64,000 nt of DNA from assembly GCA_937905825.1 (NCBI GenBank), contig CALCXM010000074.1, positions 1-64,000 on the forward strand, in the 5' to 3' direction. The position numbers and the translations under genes were made by a program. This stretch comes from an uncultured bacterium. GTDB taxonomy: Bacteria; Planctomycetota; UBA1135; GCA-002686595. Positions 20,706 through 31,000 of this stretch are shown piece by piece; within the stretch, counting starts at the first letter, position 1, and every line of letters begins with the position of its first letter. The notes beneath the pieces were generated by a model. The model did not search any database and had not been told where the DNA came from. It worked only from the letters and a program-made list of their open reading frames with translations.

Positions 20706-23219
20706 TTAGCGCTCGTAAGCGCCCATGTCGTGGCCTGCTCCCGTTGGTCGGGGGCTGCCTTCAATGTCATCGTGGGATCTCGCTAGCTCTACGCCCGCGT
20801 CAATGGCGGGCGAGCCAGCATTCAAACTGAAGTCCCCGGAGCCCGCGTTGGCGAACTGGGGGTCGATCCACGAGGAGTGCTCATCCTGGGAGAACGTCGT
20901 CTTCCAGGTGTTGAAAGAGTGGCTCGGACTGGAGCCGCCAACCGCGAAGGTCGAGTCCGCAGCGCTTTCTCCGGACCACCAGAACGCGTTGTAGTCGCTC
21001 TCGATGAACGGCAGCATCTCGGTCTCACTGATCTCGTAGAACGTCGCGTCGCTGCCCGGCGAGCCCGTCCGGTAGAACACGTTGTTCTTGATCTCGATCA
21101 AGTTGTACACGAGGCCCGAACTGATGTCGATGTCGGGCACCTCGTTCGAATAGAACGTGTTGTTCAGGACCCGCACGGTTGCCCCTGGATCGTCGTTGTC
21201 AAAGGCGATGGTTGCGATCGCGTAGTCCGGCGAGACGTTGATCTCATACATCACGCAGTTGCGGATCGTAACGGACTGGATGCGAGTCAGGCGGAACGCG
21301 GCGCCCTGATTGTCACTGCCGATGTGGTGGATCTCATGGTCCTCGTTGATCACGTTCGTGTTCGAGGGATCTGTGAAGTCCGAGAAGTTCGTGCCACAGC
21401 TGATGCCGTTGCGTGTGTTTGTGATCTCACAGCGTCGGAACAGGCCATCGACCACAGAGTTCTGCTTCATGCCGAAGTTGCAGTCGCCCGCTCCGCCGTC
21501 GAAGTAGCAGTCCTCCCAGAGGTTCTTCTGAACGATGTTTAAGTACATCTGGTGGTCGAGGATGTTGCCCGTGCCATTGCCGGTGAAGCTACAGCGTCGG
21601 GCCGAGATCCACGAGTGGTACTGGGCGTAGAATCCAAAGCGCTCGGCGTTGTTGGCGGTGACGTCTTCCATGATGAGCGACATGATGTGCTCTTCTGGAG
21701 GAACTCCCGCCGTGTGGCTTGCGATGATGCCGCCGCCGTCGAGGAGCATGTCGCGCATGACGTTGCCGTAGCCTACGGAGGTCACCAGCTTCTTCGAAAT
21801 GCGCGGCCCGCTGGGGTTGGTCAGGTGCAGGTCGCTAACGATGCGCGAGAGTCCCCACTCCTGGTTATGACCTAGGCTCAAGTGGTCGTCCTCGCCCGGG
21901 AATTGAATCTTCGGCCTGGCCCCGGATCCGTACGCCCCGAGGATCGATGGACCCGTGGTGCTCAAGCTGCTGTCTTGGGTCCAAGTGTCCCCGCGCAGCA
22001 GCAACAAACGATTCGGAGCGCCCTGGGAGCCTCCCATGTTGTCGATGGCGTACTCCAGGGTCTTGAACGGGGCTCCCGTGCTGAGGCCGTTGTTCGAGTT
22101 GTCTCCCCCGGACTCGGACACGTAGTAGGTGGTTCCTGTGAAGGGCACCACGACCACTTCCGTGGTGACCGCATCCGATGCGCCAGAGGCGTCGATGACC
22201 GTCAAGGTCACCGTGTACGTGTCGGGAGTGTCGAAGCGGTGTCCGACCAACATGCCCTCGTCCGTGCGCGGATCCGAAGAGTTGTCGTCTCCGAAGTCCC
22301 ACAGCCAACGAACGATCTCTTCGCCATCCTCAATGGAATCCAATCCACTGAACATCGTGCTAAAGGGCGCGATCCGCATGGTGTTGCCAGGCATGCTGAT
22401 GGCTGCTTCCAAGTCACCATCGGGGGCGTTGGCGGTCAAGCGCACGGTCCGAACGATGCTGTCCGGGTCCAAATCCGCCGAGAAGGTCAGTGCCGAGTCG
22501 TTGACTCCGGACGCCAGCCCCGCGGCCGAACCTTGGTTGATGGACGCGACCACCTGAGCACTATCGCCGGGGACCAGCACACCGCCGTTGGTGTTCGTCG
22601 TGACCCAAGCGGCCGAACTCAGAACGCCCCAAGAGAGCATGGTGTTGAAGTTGTTGGTCACCGTGTATGTGCGTGAGCTAGGGCTGAATGGTCCACCGAC
22701 CGGGCCGGAGGTGTAGAAGATCGATTGATCCTCGACCGACCAACTTTCGCCGACGTCGAGGGTGAAGCCAATGATGATTTCACTTTCCTCATCATCTGCT
22801 TGGGCGAGGGTGACCCGGGCGACCCGTTCGCTTTCGGGATAGGTAGCCGCCAGGGATTGATTGACGGTGATGGAGAGGTCGAATGTTTCGCCGCCGAGCA
22901 AGCTGCCCTCCGTGCTGGAGAGCGTGATCCAGGTGTCGGAGCATTCCGCGATCCAATCCAACTCGAGCCCGCCGACGTTCGCCAGTTCCAAGACCGTCAC
23001 AGCGGGGGCGAAGGGGCCGGCCACCGGACCGCCGATGGTGACGGGGTCCGTGGAGTCCACCGAGAGAATTCCCGGCTCGGACACGAGCAAGGTATCGCCG
23101 TCGGGACCTGCGGGGTCTTCCGAGCCTGAACAGGCTGCAAGCACTGCCAACAAGGGAATCGCAGCCCAATGTGGGCGTGTCCCTTTTGCCCCTCGGGGCA
23201 ACGGCCTGCTTGTTTCCAT
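20706..23219 (-). CDS. Lipoprotein with two BACON-like modules, PKD and parallel beta-helix (copy B)
   Basis: An 837-residue paralogue of the protein at 17717-19945. The start is the ATG at 23219, preceded by a G-rich ribosome-binding stretch (GGGGGGGAGAG on the coding strand). A longer open frame upstream is not protein-like. The signal ends in a lipobox, LAVLAAC. Two BACON-like modules follow, each marked by GPVAGPF or GPVGGPF, where copy A has one. Then come PKD (LWDFGDDNSSDPRTDEGM) and the same beta-helix, ending at HDMGAYE. The lipid anchor predicts membrane attachment, whereas copy A should be released, so the pair may act at the cell surface and in the matrix. Confidence 0.84.
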   Translation of the reverse strand: METSRPLPRGAKGTRPHWAAIPLLAVLAACSGSEDPAGPDGDTLLVSEPGILSVDSTDPVTIGGPVAGPFAPAVTVLELANVGGLELDWIAECSDTWITLSSTEGSLLGGETFDLSITVNQSLAATYPESERVARVTLAQADDEESEIIIGFTLDVGESWSVEDQSIFYTSGPVGGPFSPSSRTYTVTNNFNTMLSWGVLSSAAWVTTNTNGGVLVPGDSAQVVASINQGSAAGLASGVNDSALTFSADLDPDSIVRTVRLTANAPDGDLEAAISMPGNTMRIAPFSTMFSGLDSIEDGEEIVRWLWDFGDDNSSDPRTDEGMLVGHRFDTPDTYTVTLTVIDASGASDAVTTEVVVVPFTGTTYYVSESGGDNSNNGLSTGAPFKTLEYAIDNMGGSQGAPNRLLLLRGDTWTQDSSLSTTGPSILGAYGSGARPKIQFPGEDDHLSLGHNQEWGLSRIVSDLHLTNPSGPRISKKLVTSVGYGNVMRDMLLDGGGIIASHTAGVPPEEHIMSLIMEDVTANNAERFGFYAQYHSWISARRCSFTGNGTGNILDHQMYLNIVQKNLWEDCYFDGGAGDCNFGMKQNSVVDGLFRRCEITNTRNGISCGTNFSDFTDPSNTNVINEDHEIHHIGSDNQGAAFRLTRIQSVTIRNCVMYEINVSPDYAIATIAFDNDDPGATVRVLNNTFYSNEVPDIDISSGLVYNLIEIKNNVFYRTGSPGSDATFYEISETEMLPFIESDYNAFWWSGESAADSTFAVGGSSPSHSFNTWKTTFSQDEHSSWIDPQFANAGSGDFSLNAGSPAIDAGVELARSHDDIEGSPRPTGAGHDMGAYER

Positions 23220-23807
23220 GAACTCTCCCCCCCGATGAGTGGACCCGTCTGCCGGGCGCCCGGCAGAGACCCACAGATTACCTCGGCACCCGCGAATCCC
23301 GAATGGTTGAGATCTGACCCTTCCCCAGTTCCTGAACATTTGATGCTCCATTGCCCCTTTACCCCTTTGGCCCGCTACGGCATTGGCCAGCTACGGCCCC
23401 TCCCAAACACGAAGTTTCCCGAACTTCCCAGAAACCGTGATCGGTCTCGATCTGCATTCGGCTGGAGCAAAACCAGCCGCTTGCTGACCAAGTCCGCCGC
23501 TGGGCTCGTAGGACGCGTTTTTTCTGTCAGAGCGCGGATCTTTTAGGCATTCCCTTTTCGAGGAGTTGGGGAATCGGACGGCCATCGCGAGGTCTCGTAG
23601 CGCCGCACCAGGGCCCGGGGCCCTCGAGAATCTCTCGACCTTAGCCGGGGGCAATGCCGAAGCTATGCTGAGTGCCGGAGGTCGCCGTTCCTCCCACTGG
23701 ATCCATCCGACCTTTTGCCCCGAATTCGCTTTGCCGCTCTCTATTCGATTCACGGACACGCCCTCCATTGAGACGCCCGGCGCGCTGGACCTGGGAGTCG
23801 GGTGCCG
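23220..23807. other. Divergent intergenic region
   Basis: About 590 bp between the lipoprotein gene (minus) and a GT2 gene (plus). It should contain both promoters. A run of seven C at 23226-23232 is the G-rich SD region of the minus-strand gene. No further feature is supported. Confidence 0.45.
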
Positions 23808-24788
23808 ATGAGCCAAGCCCCAGATAGCAGCCGCTATTGCCTCGTTACACCCTGTCGTGACGAGGCCCAGTACGCGCGCACGACCCTCGACAGCGTGGTC
23901 CAGCAAAGCCTGCAGCCCGCACTCTGGATCATCGTGGACGATGGTTCCACGGACGGCACCAGCGAGATTCTTGCCGAGTACGCGGATCGACACGAGTGGA
24001 TCACCGTCGTCACGCGCAAGGACCGTGGGGAACGCAAGGTGGGCCCTGGAGTGATCGAAGCGTTCTACGCTGGGCTCGACACGATCGACATGGGGGAGTT
24101 CGACTTCCTCTGCAAGCTCGACCTCGATCTGGATCTACCCGCGCGCTACTTCGAGATCTTGGTCGAGCGCATGAATGCGAACCCGCGTATCGGAACAGCG
24201 AGTGGTCGGCCTTACTTCATGCAGACTGGTCAGAAGGTTAGCGAGAAGTGTGGGGCGGAGAACTCCGTCGGCATGACCAAGTTTTATAGAACCCTGTGCT
24301 TCCAAGAGATCGGGGGTTTCGTTCGCGAAGTGATGTGGGATGGCATCGACGGACACACCTGCCGCATGAGGGGTTGGATCGCCGCGAGCTTCGCTGACCC
24401 GCAGTTAGAGTTCGAGCACTTGCGTCCGATGGGTTCCAGTCAAGTGAGCCTGTGGACAGGGCGCAAGCGCCACGGATTCGGACAATGGTTCATGGGAACC
24501 AGCCTGGCCTACATGACAGCCAGCGCGCTTTATCGAACCACTCGCCCGCCGTTCTTGGTGGGGGGGCTCGCCATGTGGATCGGCTACATGGAAGCCTGTC
24601 TTGCGCGCAAGCCGCGCTATGAAGCTCCAGGTTTTCGACCCTTCATGCGCCGCTTCCAGCTGTCCTGTTTGCTGCGCGGTAAGCAGCGCGCTCTCGATCT
24701 GATTCACGGGGAGCAGGCTGAGATCTGGCAGCGCTCAGCGGGCGCTGAGCTCGAGCGACTCAACCAGCCCCAAGGCCTGGCGAGCTAG
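23808..24788 (+). CDS. Family 2 glycosyltransferase
   Basis: GT-A fold glycosyltransferase that adds a sugar from a nucleotide-sugar donor to a lipid-linked or polymer acceptor. Near the N-terminus is CLVTPCRDEAQYARTTL, then the signature IIVDDGSTDGT and an aspartate-rich DLDLDL metal site. The central acceptor region has GGFVREVMWDGIDG. A hydrophobic stretch near residues 240-262 may touch the membrane. The 326-residue length is typical. ATG at 23808 is preferred over the in-frame GTG at 23802. It is a single-gene unit that converges with the WecG-like gene on the other strand. Confidence 0.88.
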   Translation: MSQAPDSSRYCLVTPCRDEAQYARTTLDSVVQQSLQPALWIIVDDGSTDGTSEILAEYADRHEWITVVTRKDRGERKVGPGVIEAFYAGLDTIDMGEFDFLCKLDLDLDLPARYFEILVERMNANPRIGTASGRPYFMQTGQKVSEKCGAENSVGMTKFYRTLCFQEIGGFVREVMWDGIDGHTCRMRGWIAASFADPQLEFEHLRPMGSSQVSLWTGRKRHGFGQWFMGTSLAYMTASALYRTTRPPFLVGGLAMWIGYMEACLARKPRYEAPGFRPFMRRFQLSCLLRGKQRALDLIHGEQAEIWQRSAGAELERLNQPQGLAS

Positions 24789-24789
24789 C

Positions 24790-25599
24790 TCAGTTCCTGT
24801 TTTGGGCGCCGCCTAGAGTCCTGCTCAAACGGCGAATGGAAGACCATAGGAAGAGTCTGGCGGCAAATGGCAAGCCGTGCAGCAGGTAGCGCTTGGCCAG
24901 TCGCCGCGGTTCCTGGGCGAGTCGGTGAACCCACTCGAGTCCGAGCGTTTGCAAGGGCCCCGGGGCGCGCTTGATGTGACCGGCTACGAAGCTCAGGCTG
25001 ATGCCAACGCCAACCCACCAAGCCCCGGGTAGGGAACTCTTCAAGGCTTCGATCACGTACTCCTGCTTGGGCGAGCCGAAGGCAACAAAGACGAAGTCCG
25101 GTTGCGCGCTTTGCAACTCTTCCTTCAATGGAGCCAGCTCGGCTGCGGTGGGGGGCAAGCTGATCCAAGGGCTTGTGTTGCCCACGATCTGCAGGTCGGG
25201 GAAGCGTTCGCGCAGCAAGGCAGCCGCAGCTTCGTTGGCAGCCGGGTCGCCCCCCATGAAATACACCGAACGTCCCTCGCGAGCGGCTCGCTCGCAGACC
25301 GGCATGACCATGGCCGAACCCGCCACCCGTTCCGGAACAGCTTCAGCAAGCCAACGGCTAGCCCAAACGATCGGCATTCCGTCGGCCACGCGAATGTCGG
25401 CTTGCGAATAGAGGTGCGCGCCTTCGGCCTTGTGGACGTGGCGCCTTAGAAAATCCAAGTTCGCCGTGACGAGCCAACCCCCGCGGCCCCTCTCCAATTC
25501 TGCGAAGAGGTGATCGTAGAGCTCTAGGCTCGTGATGCGTGCGAAGTGCATCCCGTAGATATCGACCGTGTCGAAGGCCTTCGCGCCTGGCGCATTCAT
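24790..25599 (-). CDS. WecG/TagA/CpsF family glycosyltransferase (GT26)
   Basis: GT26 enzymes transfer ManNAc or a related sugar from the UDP donor to a lipid-linked acceptor. The 269-residue protein has the family hallmarks VTANLDFLRR (conserved Thr), RVADGMPIVW (conserved Asp), VYFMGG, and FVAFGSPKQE near residue 190. The ATG at 25599 is chosen because it gives the family length and overlaps the upstream stop by four bases. The much longer frame upstream reads through the GT4 gene and is not real. It is third in a deacetylase-GT4-GT26 unit. Confidence 0.9.
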   Translation of the reverse strand: MNAPGAKAFDTVDIYGMHFARITSLELYDHLFAELERGRGGWLVTANLDFLRRHVHKAEGAHLYSQADIRVADGMPIVWASRWLAEAVPERVAGSAMVMPVCERAAREGRSVYFMGGDPAANEAAAALLRERFPDLQIVGNTSPWISLPPTAAELAPLKEELQSAQPDFVFVAFGSPKQEYVIEALKSSLPGAWWVGVGISLSFVAGHIKRAPGPLQTLGLEWVHRLAQEPRRLAKRYLLHGLPFAARLFLWSSIRRLSRTLGGAQNRN

Positions 25600-26816
25600 C
25601 GGCCAGCCGGACCTGTTTGGTTGGGCTGCTCGAGCACGTCGCGGAAGAGTTGCGCGAGCCGTGCTCCTTCCTTTTCGGCATCGTGCTGCTCGCGGATCAG
25701 TTGGGTGCCCTTGGCCACTTGCTGCGGATCGACCGCATCGGACAAAGCCCAGGCGAGGCCGTCGGCTAGGTGCCGGGCCGAACCGCTCGGAACGAGTTGG
25801 CCGTTGGCGCCCTGCTCGATCAGTTCGCTCAGTCCACCCACGGAAGTCGCCACCACAGGGCGACCGAGTGCCAGGGCTTCCATGGCGACCACCGGCAAAC
25901 CCTCCACGTAGGAGGGAATCACCAGAGCTCGCGCCCCTTCGATTTCCTTGCGTACCTCTTCGCCGGCTTGCCAACCCGCCAGGCGCACGCGCGCTGCGAT
26001 GCCGAGTCGCTGCAACTCCGATTCGATCTCGGGGCGCTGGGGCCCGTCTCCCACGAGCACCAGTTCCCACTCACCCTGCAAGAGCGCGACCGCTTCCAGC
26101 AGGGTGAAGAGCCCCTTCTCAGGACTAAAGCGCGCCACGCAAACGAAGCGCGGGGCCGTGGGCAGGGGAGTGGTCTCGCCGCCGAGGAAGCGCTCGTCCA
26201 CGCCGCAGTGAATCAAGTGCCAACGCTTCCAATCGGAGCGCGGTGTCATGCCGTAGAGTTGCCCGAGACCGTGGTAGCTGACCGCACAGGCGAAGGAGCA
26301 CGCCGCGAGCTTGACATCCAAGGCGTTGGTCTCGGGAGTTTCTGAGGAAGCCGTGCTGTGCACGGTGAAGCTAAAGCTCGGACCGCCCAGGGTCTTGCAC
26401 AGGAGACCCACGGTCGTGGGGTTTGTGGCGAAGTGAATGTGGAGGTGTTCAGCACCGCACTGCTGCAAACGGCGGCGCAGGTGGCAGGCTTCCACCAAGT
26501 AGATCATGTGCACCAGGACTCCCCGTGGAGAACGTCGGCCGAGAACGATGGCTTGGCGCGCGGCCCTCAAAGTTGCCAGTGGACGGCCGAGTGCGGTCAA
26601 GAGCAGCGCGCTCAGCAGTGTTCCAGCACCACTACCTAGCAAGCTTTCCGTGCGCTGCAGTTCTTGCTTGTCCTGTGGATCGACAAGCGGCTCATCGGGC
26701 AGACGCACGGTGAAGCGTTGAACCTCGATCCCCGCTGCTTCGACCGCCAGGATTTCACGGCGGATGAAACTATGGCTGGTCTTGGGGTACTGGTTGGTGA
26801 GGTACGCGACCTTCAT
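25596..26816 (-). CDS. Family 4 glycosyltransferase
   Basis: GT-B retaining glycosyltransferase of 406 residues. The N-terminal domain starts KVAYLTNQYPKTSHSF. The C-terminal domain carries FVCVARFSPEKGLFTLLEA and the donor-binding PSYVEGLPVVAMEALALG, which contains the E-x7-E motif. It overlaps the deacetylase upstream and the GT26 gene downstream by four bases each. Substrate is unknown. Confidence 0.92.
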   Translation of the reverse strand: MKVAYLTNQYPKTSHSFIRREILAVEAAGIEVQRFTVRLPDEPLVDPQDKQELQRTESLLGSGAGTLLSALLLTALGRPLATLRAARQAIVLGRRSPRGVLVHMIYLVEACHLRRRLQQCGAEHLHIHFATNPTTVGLLCKTLGGPSFSFTVHSTASSETPETNALDVKLAACSFACAVSYHGLGQLYGMTPRSDWKRWHLIHCGVDERFLGGETTPLPTAPRFVCVARFSPEKGLFTLLEAVALLQGEWELVLVGDGPQRPEIESELQRLGIAARVRLAGWQAGEEVRKEIEGARALVIPSYVEGLPVVAMEALALGRPVVATSVGGLSELIEQGANGQLVPSGSARHLADGLAWALSDAVDPQQVAKGTQLIREQHDAEKEGARLAQLFRDVLEQPNQTGPAGR

Positions 26817-27835
26817 CGGCGGGTGCGTTGCAAGTGTTCGTGAAAGCGGCAGAGCTCTGCGCGGAAGCGCGCGGCGTCGTGCTGGCCCTGGTCATTGAGC
26901 ACTCGACCGGGAGCGATATCCAGGCGCGGAATGAGAAAGGGATCCCCACCCAACTCGAAGCGCCCGCTCTTCGTTGTGCAAGCCCAGCGATAGCCAGCGT
27001 CCAACACGGCCTGGCGCACGGCCCCATTGTGGTTGCCGTTGGGGTAACAAAACCCGGGCACCTCCGCACCGATCCAATGCTCGAGGCGCGCTTTCGAGTC
27101 CTGCAGTTCGCGGGCCAAGTCTGCGGGGGACAACTGATCGAGCAGGGCGTGGGAGCAAGTGTGCGAAGCGATTTCGTGTCCGCGATCGTGCAGTTCACGC
27201 AGGTGGTCGGGCAGCATGGCCGCGTACTTCGACTCGGCCAGGGGCGCAGCTGCGCCCTCCTGCGCCCGGGCGTCACGCCAGGCGTCAAGGGCCTCGTCGC
27301 GCTGGGCGGGGGTCAGTTCCTTCCAAATCTGCATCCAATCCCCGGGGCTGGCGGGTTCCCCGCGGAAGGGATGTGGAAAGGCCCCTTGGGCTCGGGCCGG
27401 GCCGAGGGCCTCGAACAGCAAGCAGGCTTCGTCGAACCACATCAGCTGGCGTTCGCCCACAAAATCCGTCGCAGCGAAAAAGGTTGCCCGCAGACCAAAC
27501 TCCTCCAGGACCGGGGCCGCGTGTTCAAAGTTGTCCCTGTAGCCGTCATCGAAAGTGACCGCGACCGGGCGCCGTTCGGATTGCGCCGAAAGGCTATTCA
27601 CCGCGGTCCCCAGAGTGCTCGCGAGGTAGCCCTTGGAAAGAAGTTCCACTTGCGCCCGGAATGCGCTGACGGGGATCACAAGCGACCTGAGCGGGTAGCC
27701 CGGACAGAGCTCGTCGGGCAGCACCCGGTGGTACATCAAAACCGTCAACCCGCGCCGCATCTGGCCCTCGAGCAGCGGGATCACCCCTGTCGCAACGGCT
27801 CCGCGATCCAGCCAGGCTTTGAGCCGGTTCTTCAT
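26813..27835 (-). CDS. Polysaccharide deacetylase (NodB/CE4)
   Basis: Metal-dependent carbohydrate deacetylase that removes N- or O-acetyl groups from a glycan. NodB motif 1 is TFDDGYRDN (catalytic base Asp96, metal ligand Asp97). Motif 2 is SHTCSH with metal ligands His225 and His229. The R-x-x-x-x-P-like strand is represented by GFCYPNGNHN. The 340-residue protein starts at the ATG at 27835; the in-frame extension upstream is intergenic in character. An insert of about 100 residues between motifs 1 and 2 is typical of exopolysaccharide-locus members. No signal peptide is evident, so it may act on a cytoplasmic lipid-linked intermediate. It heads the minus-strand unit. Confidence 0.88.
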   Translation of the reverse strand: MKNRLKAWLDRGAVATGVIPLLEGQMRRGLTVLMYHRVLPDELCPGYPLRSLVIPVSAFRAQVELLSKGYLASTLGTAVNSLSAQSERRPVAVTFDDGYRDNFEHAAPVLEEFGLRATFFAATDFVGERQLMWFDEACLLFEALGPARAQGAFPHPFRGEPASPGDWMQIWKELTPAQRDEALDAWRDARAQEGAAAPLAESKYAAMLPDHLRELHDRGHEIASHTCSHALLDQLSPADLARELQDSKARLEHWIGAEVPGFCYPNGNHNGAVRQAVLDAGYRWACTTKSGRFELGGDPFLIPRLDIAPGRVLNDQGQHDAARFRAELCRFHEHLQRTRR

Positions 27836-28065
27836 GGGGAATAGGGGCGACTGCGGGGGCTGAGGAAGGGTTCGGAAAGGGGCGGAATGAGGGGGGATCC
27901 GCGAAAGTTCTTTCGACTTTTCTGGCCTACCAAATTTGCAGTATTTGGGGACTGGAGGTAGATTTATTTCTGGTCCATCACCGTTTGGTCCAGAGCCTTG
28001 CGCGCTCACTGTCTGAGCCAGCGCACTCTACAGAAACCAGTCCCGTCTGGCCCGCTCCAAGAGAC

Positions 28066-31000
28066 ATGAATCGATTCCTGCTTCGCTTGCTTCCTGTCCT
28101 GGCTTTTTCGAGCTCCGCTGCTGCTCAAATCCAGGATCTCAGTGTTCAGAGTTACTCCAATTCCGCGACCGTTTCCTGGAACATGGGAAACCCGGCCATC
28201 GCGCAATTGCAGTACGGTCTGACGACCGCCCACGAATTGGAGACCCTCGGAGGGGTGGGGCAAGCGTTGCTCTCCATCGACTTCGAAGAGCTCGCCATTC
28301 CGATGAACGGAGACATCGATGGGGCCGACTTCGAGTCCCAGGGCTTTGCTTTCGACGTGGCCAACGATCACTCGAACTTTGCCAACGGAAGCATCGTCTA
28401 CACCAAGGGCCCGGCGGCTGTGAACGGCGGAAAATTTTTCTTCCTGCACGGCAACTACAGCGGTGGTTGGGTGCTTCCGAAAGTGACGATGAGTCACGCA
28501 GCCGGGCACCAGTTCGATCTCCTGGAACTTAGCCTCACCGAATACGTGCTCTTCGCAGACGCGACCCAGGTCAAATTCACTGGACGCTTCCCCTCGGGGG
28601 CGACGGTGACCAAGACCGTCCTGCTCGACGGCATCTTGGACGGCGCCGGTGGCGTGGATGACTTCCAGACCGTGACCTTCGATGGTTCTTGGGCTGGCCT
28701 GGAGAGCGTCGAAATGCTTGGCAGCGGGGGGCAGGCTCCTTTCGTCTTCGCTCTCGATGACATTCGAGTGCGCGACGTGGCTCCCTTGGTGACCTCTGCG
28801 AACTTCGCCTTGGAGAACCTGACCCCGGACACGACCTACTACTTCCGCGCGGAAGCCGAAGAGACCTCTCAGGTGCTTCACCACTTCGAGGGCAGCTTCG
28901 TGACGAGCCCCACCGGCGGCAACCCCCCGGAGATCCTCTCCCACGAAGTCTTCGTCACGGACTTGACCGCGACCTTCAACTGGACGACGGACGAACCCGC
29001 CCGCGGATCCGTGGCCTACGGCCTGACGGACCAGCACGAGCTGGGCACCTTGTCGACAGCTCTCGAGAGCCAGACGTTGGATTTCGAAGAGCTGGGCGTG
29101 CCCATGAACGGCGAGTACGAGACCGGTGACTTTACCTCCGGTGGCTTCAACTTTGACGTGAGCGACGACGAGGTGGACTTCGTCAACGGTCAGGTGACCT
29201 TCGGCGGCTCCCCGGGTGCCTACAACGGCGGGACTTACTTCTACATCTACGGCTCCTACAACGGCGGCTGGGGTTACCCCTCAGTGACCCTGACGCCCCT
29301 GGACGGAACTCCCTTCTCCCTGCACCGCTTCGACTACTCCGAGACGGCCACCTTCGTCGCGGCGACCAAGCTCTCTGTTACTGGTCAGACGAGCGCCGGT
29401 GGCATCCTGATGGCGACCTTCTTCCTCGACGGAATCATCGACGGTGTTGGTGGAGCAGAGGACTTCGAGACCGCCGTCTTCGACGAGACTTGGGTGGACC
29501 TCGTCTCCGTTAGCGTGCAAGCTTCCGAGGGCGCCTCAGGAGCACTCCTGGCCCTCGACAACTTCGTTCTCAACGAAGCCGACGGTTTGACCACGCAGCA
29601 CAGCTTCACCCTTCAGAACCTGGCGTTCGGTACGGACTACCACGTGGAGCTTTTTGCCACGAGTCCCGCGGACGCGGTGGCTTCGACCGGTGATCTCTTG
29701 ATCACCACCACGGCCTTTGACGATCACACGGCGCCCACCCTTAGCGATCCTGTGGTGGTTGCGGCATCCGGCAACGCGACGATCAGCTGGACGACCGACG
29801 AGCTTTCCGAGACCCGTCTGGAGTACGGGCTGACCGAGAACTACGGGCTTTCCGTGGCCGCTTCGGCGCCCGTGGCGACGAACCTGGACTTCGAAGAGAT
29901 CGTCGTTCCCATGAACAACGACATCGACGCCGGGGACTTCAGTTCCGGTGGGTTCACCTTCGACATCAGCAACGATCACTCGAACTTCGCGAACGGACAG
30001 AAGTCGACCTGGAACTTCAACGGCTCCACCTACTTCTTCCTGCACGCCTTCTACTCCCAGGGGTGGGTCTACCCGCACACGACGGTGACTGCCGATCAGG
30101 GCGGAACGTTCTCCCTCAAGGGCTTCGATATCGGCGAACTGCTCTTGGGCGTTCACGCACAAACCGTGCGCGTCACCGGCACCAAGTCCTCCGGTGCACA
30201 GATCGTGCTCGACGTGCAACTCGACGGCATCCTCGACGGCACCGGTGGTGCTGACGACTTCCAGACGGTGGTCTTCGATCAAAACTGGAACGACCTGGTC
30301 GCGCTCAACCTGCGCGCGACTGCGGGGACCAGCTACCGTGCCTTCGCCTTGGACAACGTCCAATTGGTGCACACGGCGGGCCTGACCCGCGACCACGTCG
30401 TCGAACTAACCAACCTTGGAGTCAACCTCAACTACAACTACCGCGTGAGCGCGGTGGACGAGGCTGGCAACGAGACGATCGACCAGAACCGCACCTTCTC
30501 GACTGCCCCTGCGGTGGACGATGTGGCTCCTGTGATCTCCAACGTAGTCGTGAACCCTGCCACAAACTCAGTGACGGTGACCTGGGAAACCGACGAGTGG
30601 ACCAGCGGCAAGATCGCCCTGGGCCTGACCCCGGCCCTGGAACTTGGAGAGTTCGACGGTGGTGGCAGCGGCATGAACGTGATCGACTTCGAGACCAACT
30701 TCGATGCGAACACCATGGCCCCGATCATCGTCCCGGTGGACGACGACATCGACGAGGAGGACTTCTACTGTGAGAACTTCCTGTTCGACATCAGCAACGA
30801 TCACTCCAACTTCCTGAGCGGTGAGGTGCTGTTCCTGAACGAGCCGGTCTCCTACAACGGAACCTCCTGCTTCTACGTGCACGGCTTCTACAACCAGGGC
30901 TGGGTCTTCCCCACGGTGGACATGACTTCCCTGCAGGCCGAGACCTTCGACCTGGTTCAGCTGGACGTGTCTGAGGCGACCTTTCTGGCCAACACCGTCC

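Noticed and set aside
20266..20709. 147-codon frame between the beta-helix paralogues
   Set aside because: Pro/Arg/Gly-rich, no SD, no domain character, and overlaps the end of a real gene.
23391..23993. 200-codon minus-strand frame overlapping the GT2 gene start
   Set aside because: Antisense to a clear glycosyltransferase and not protein-like over its unique part.
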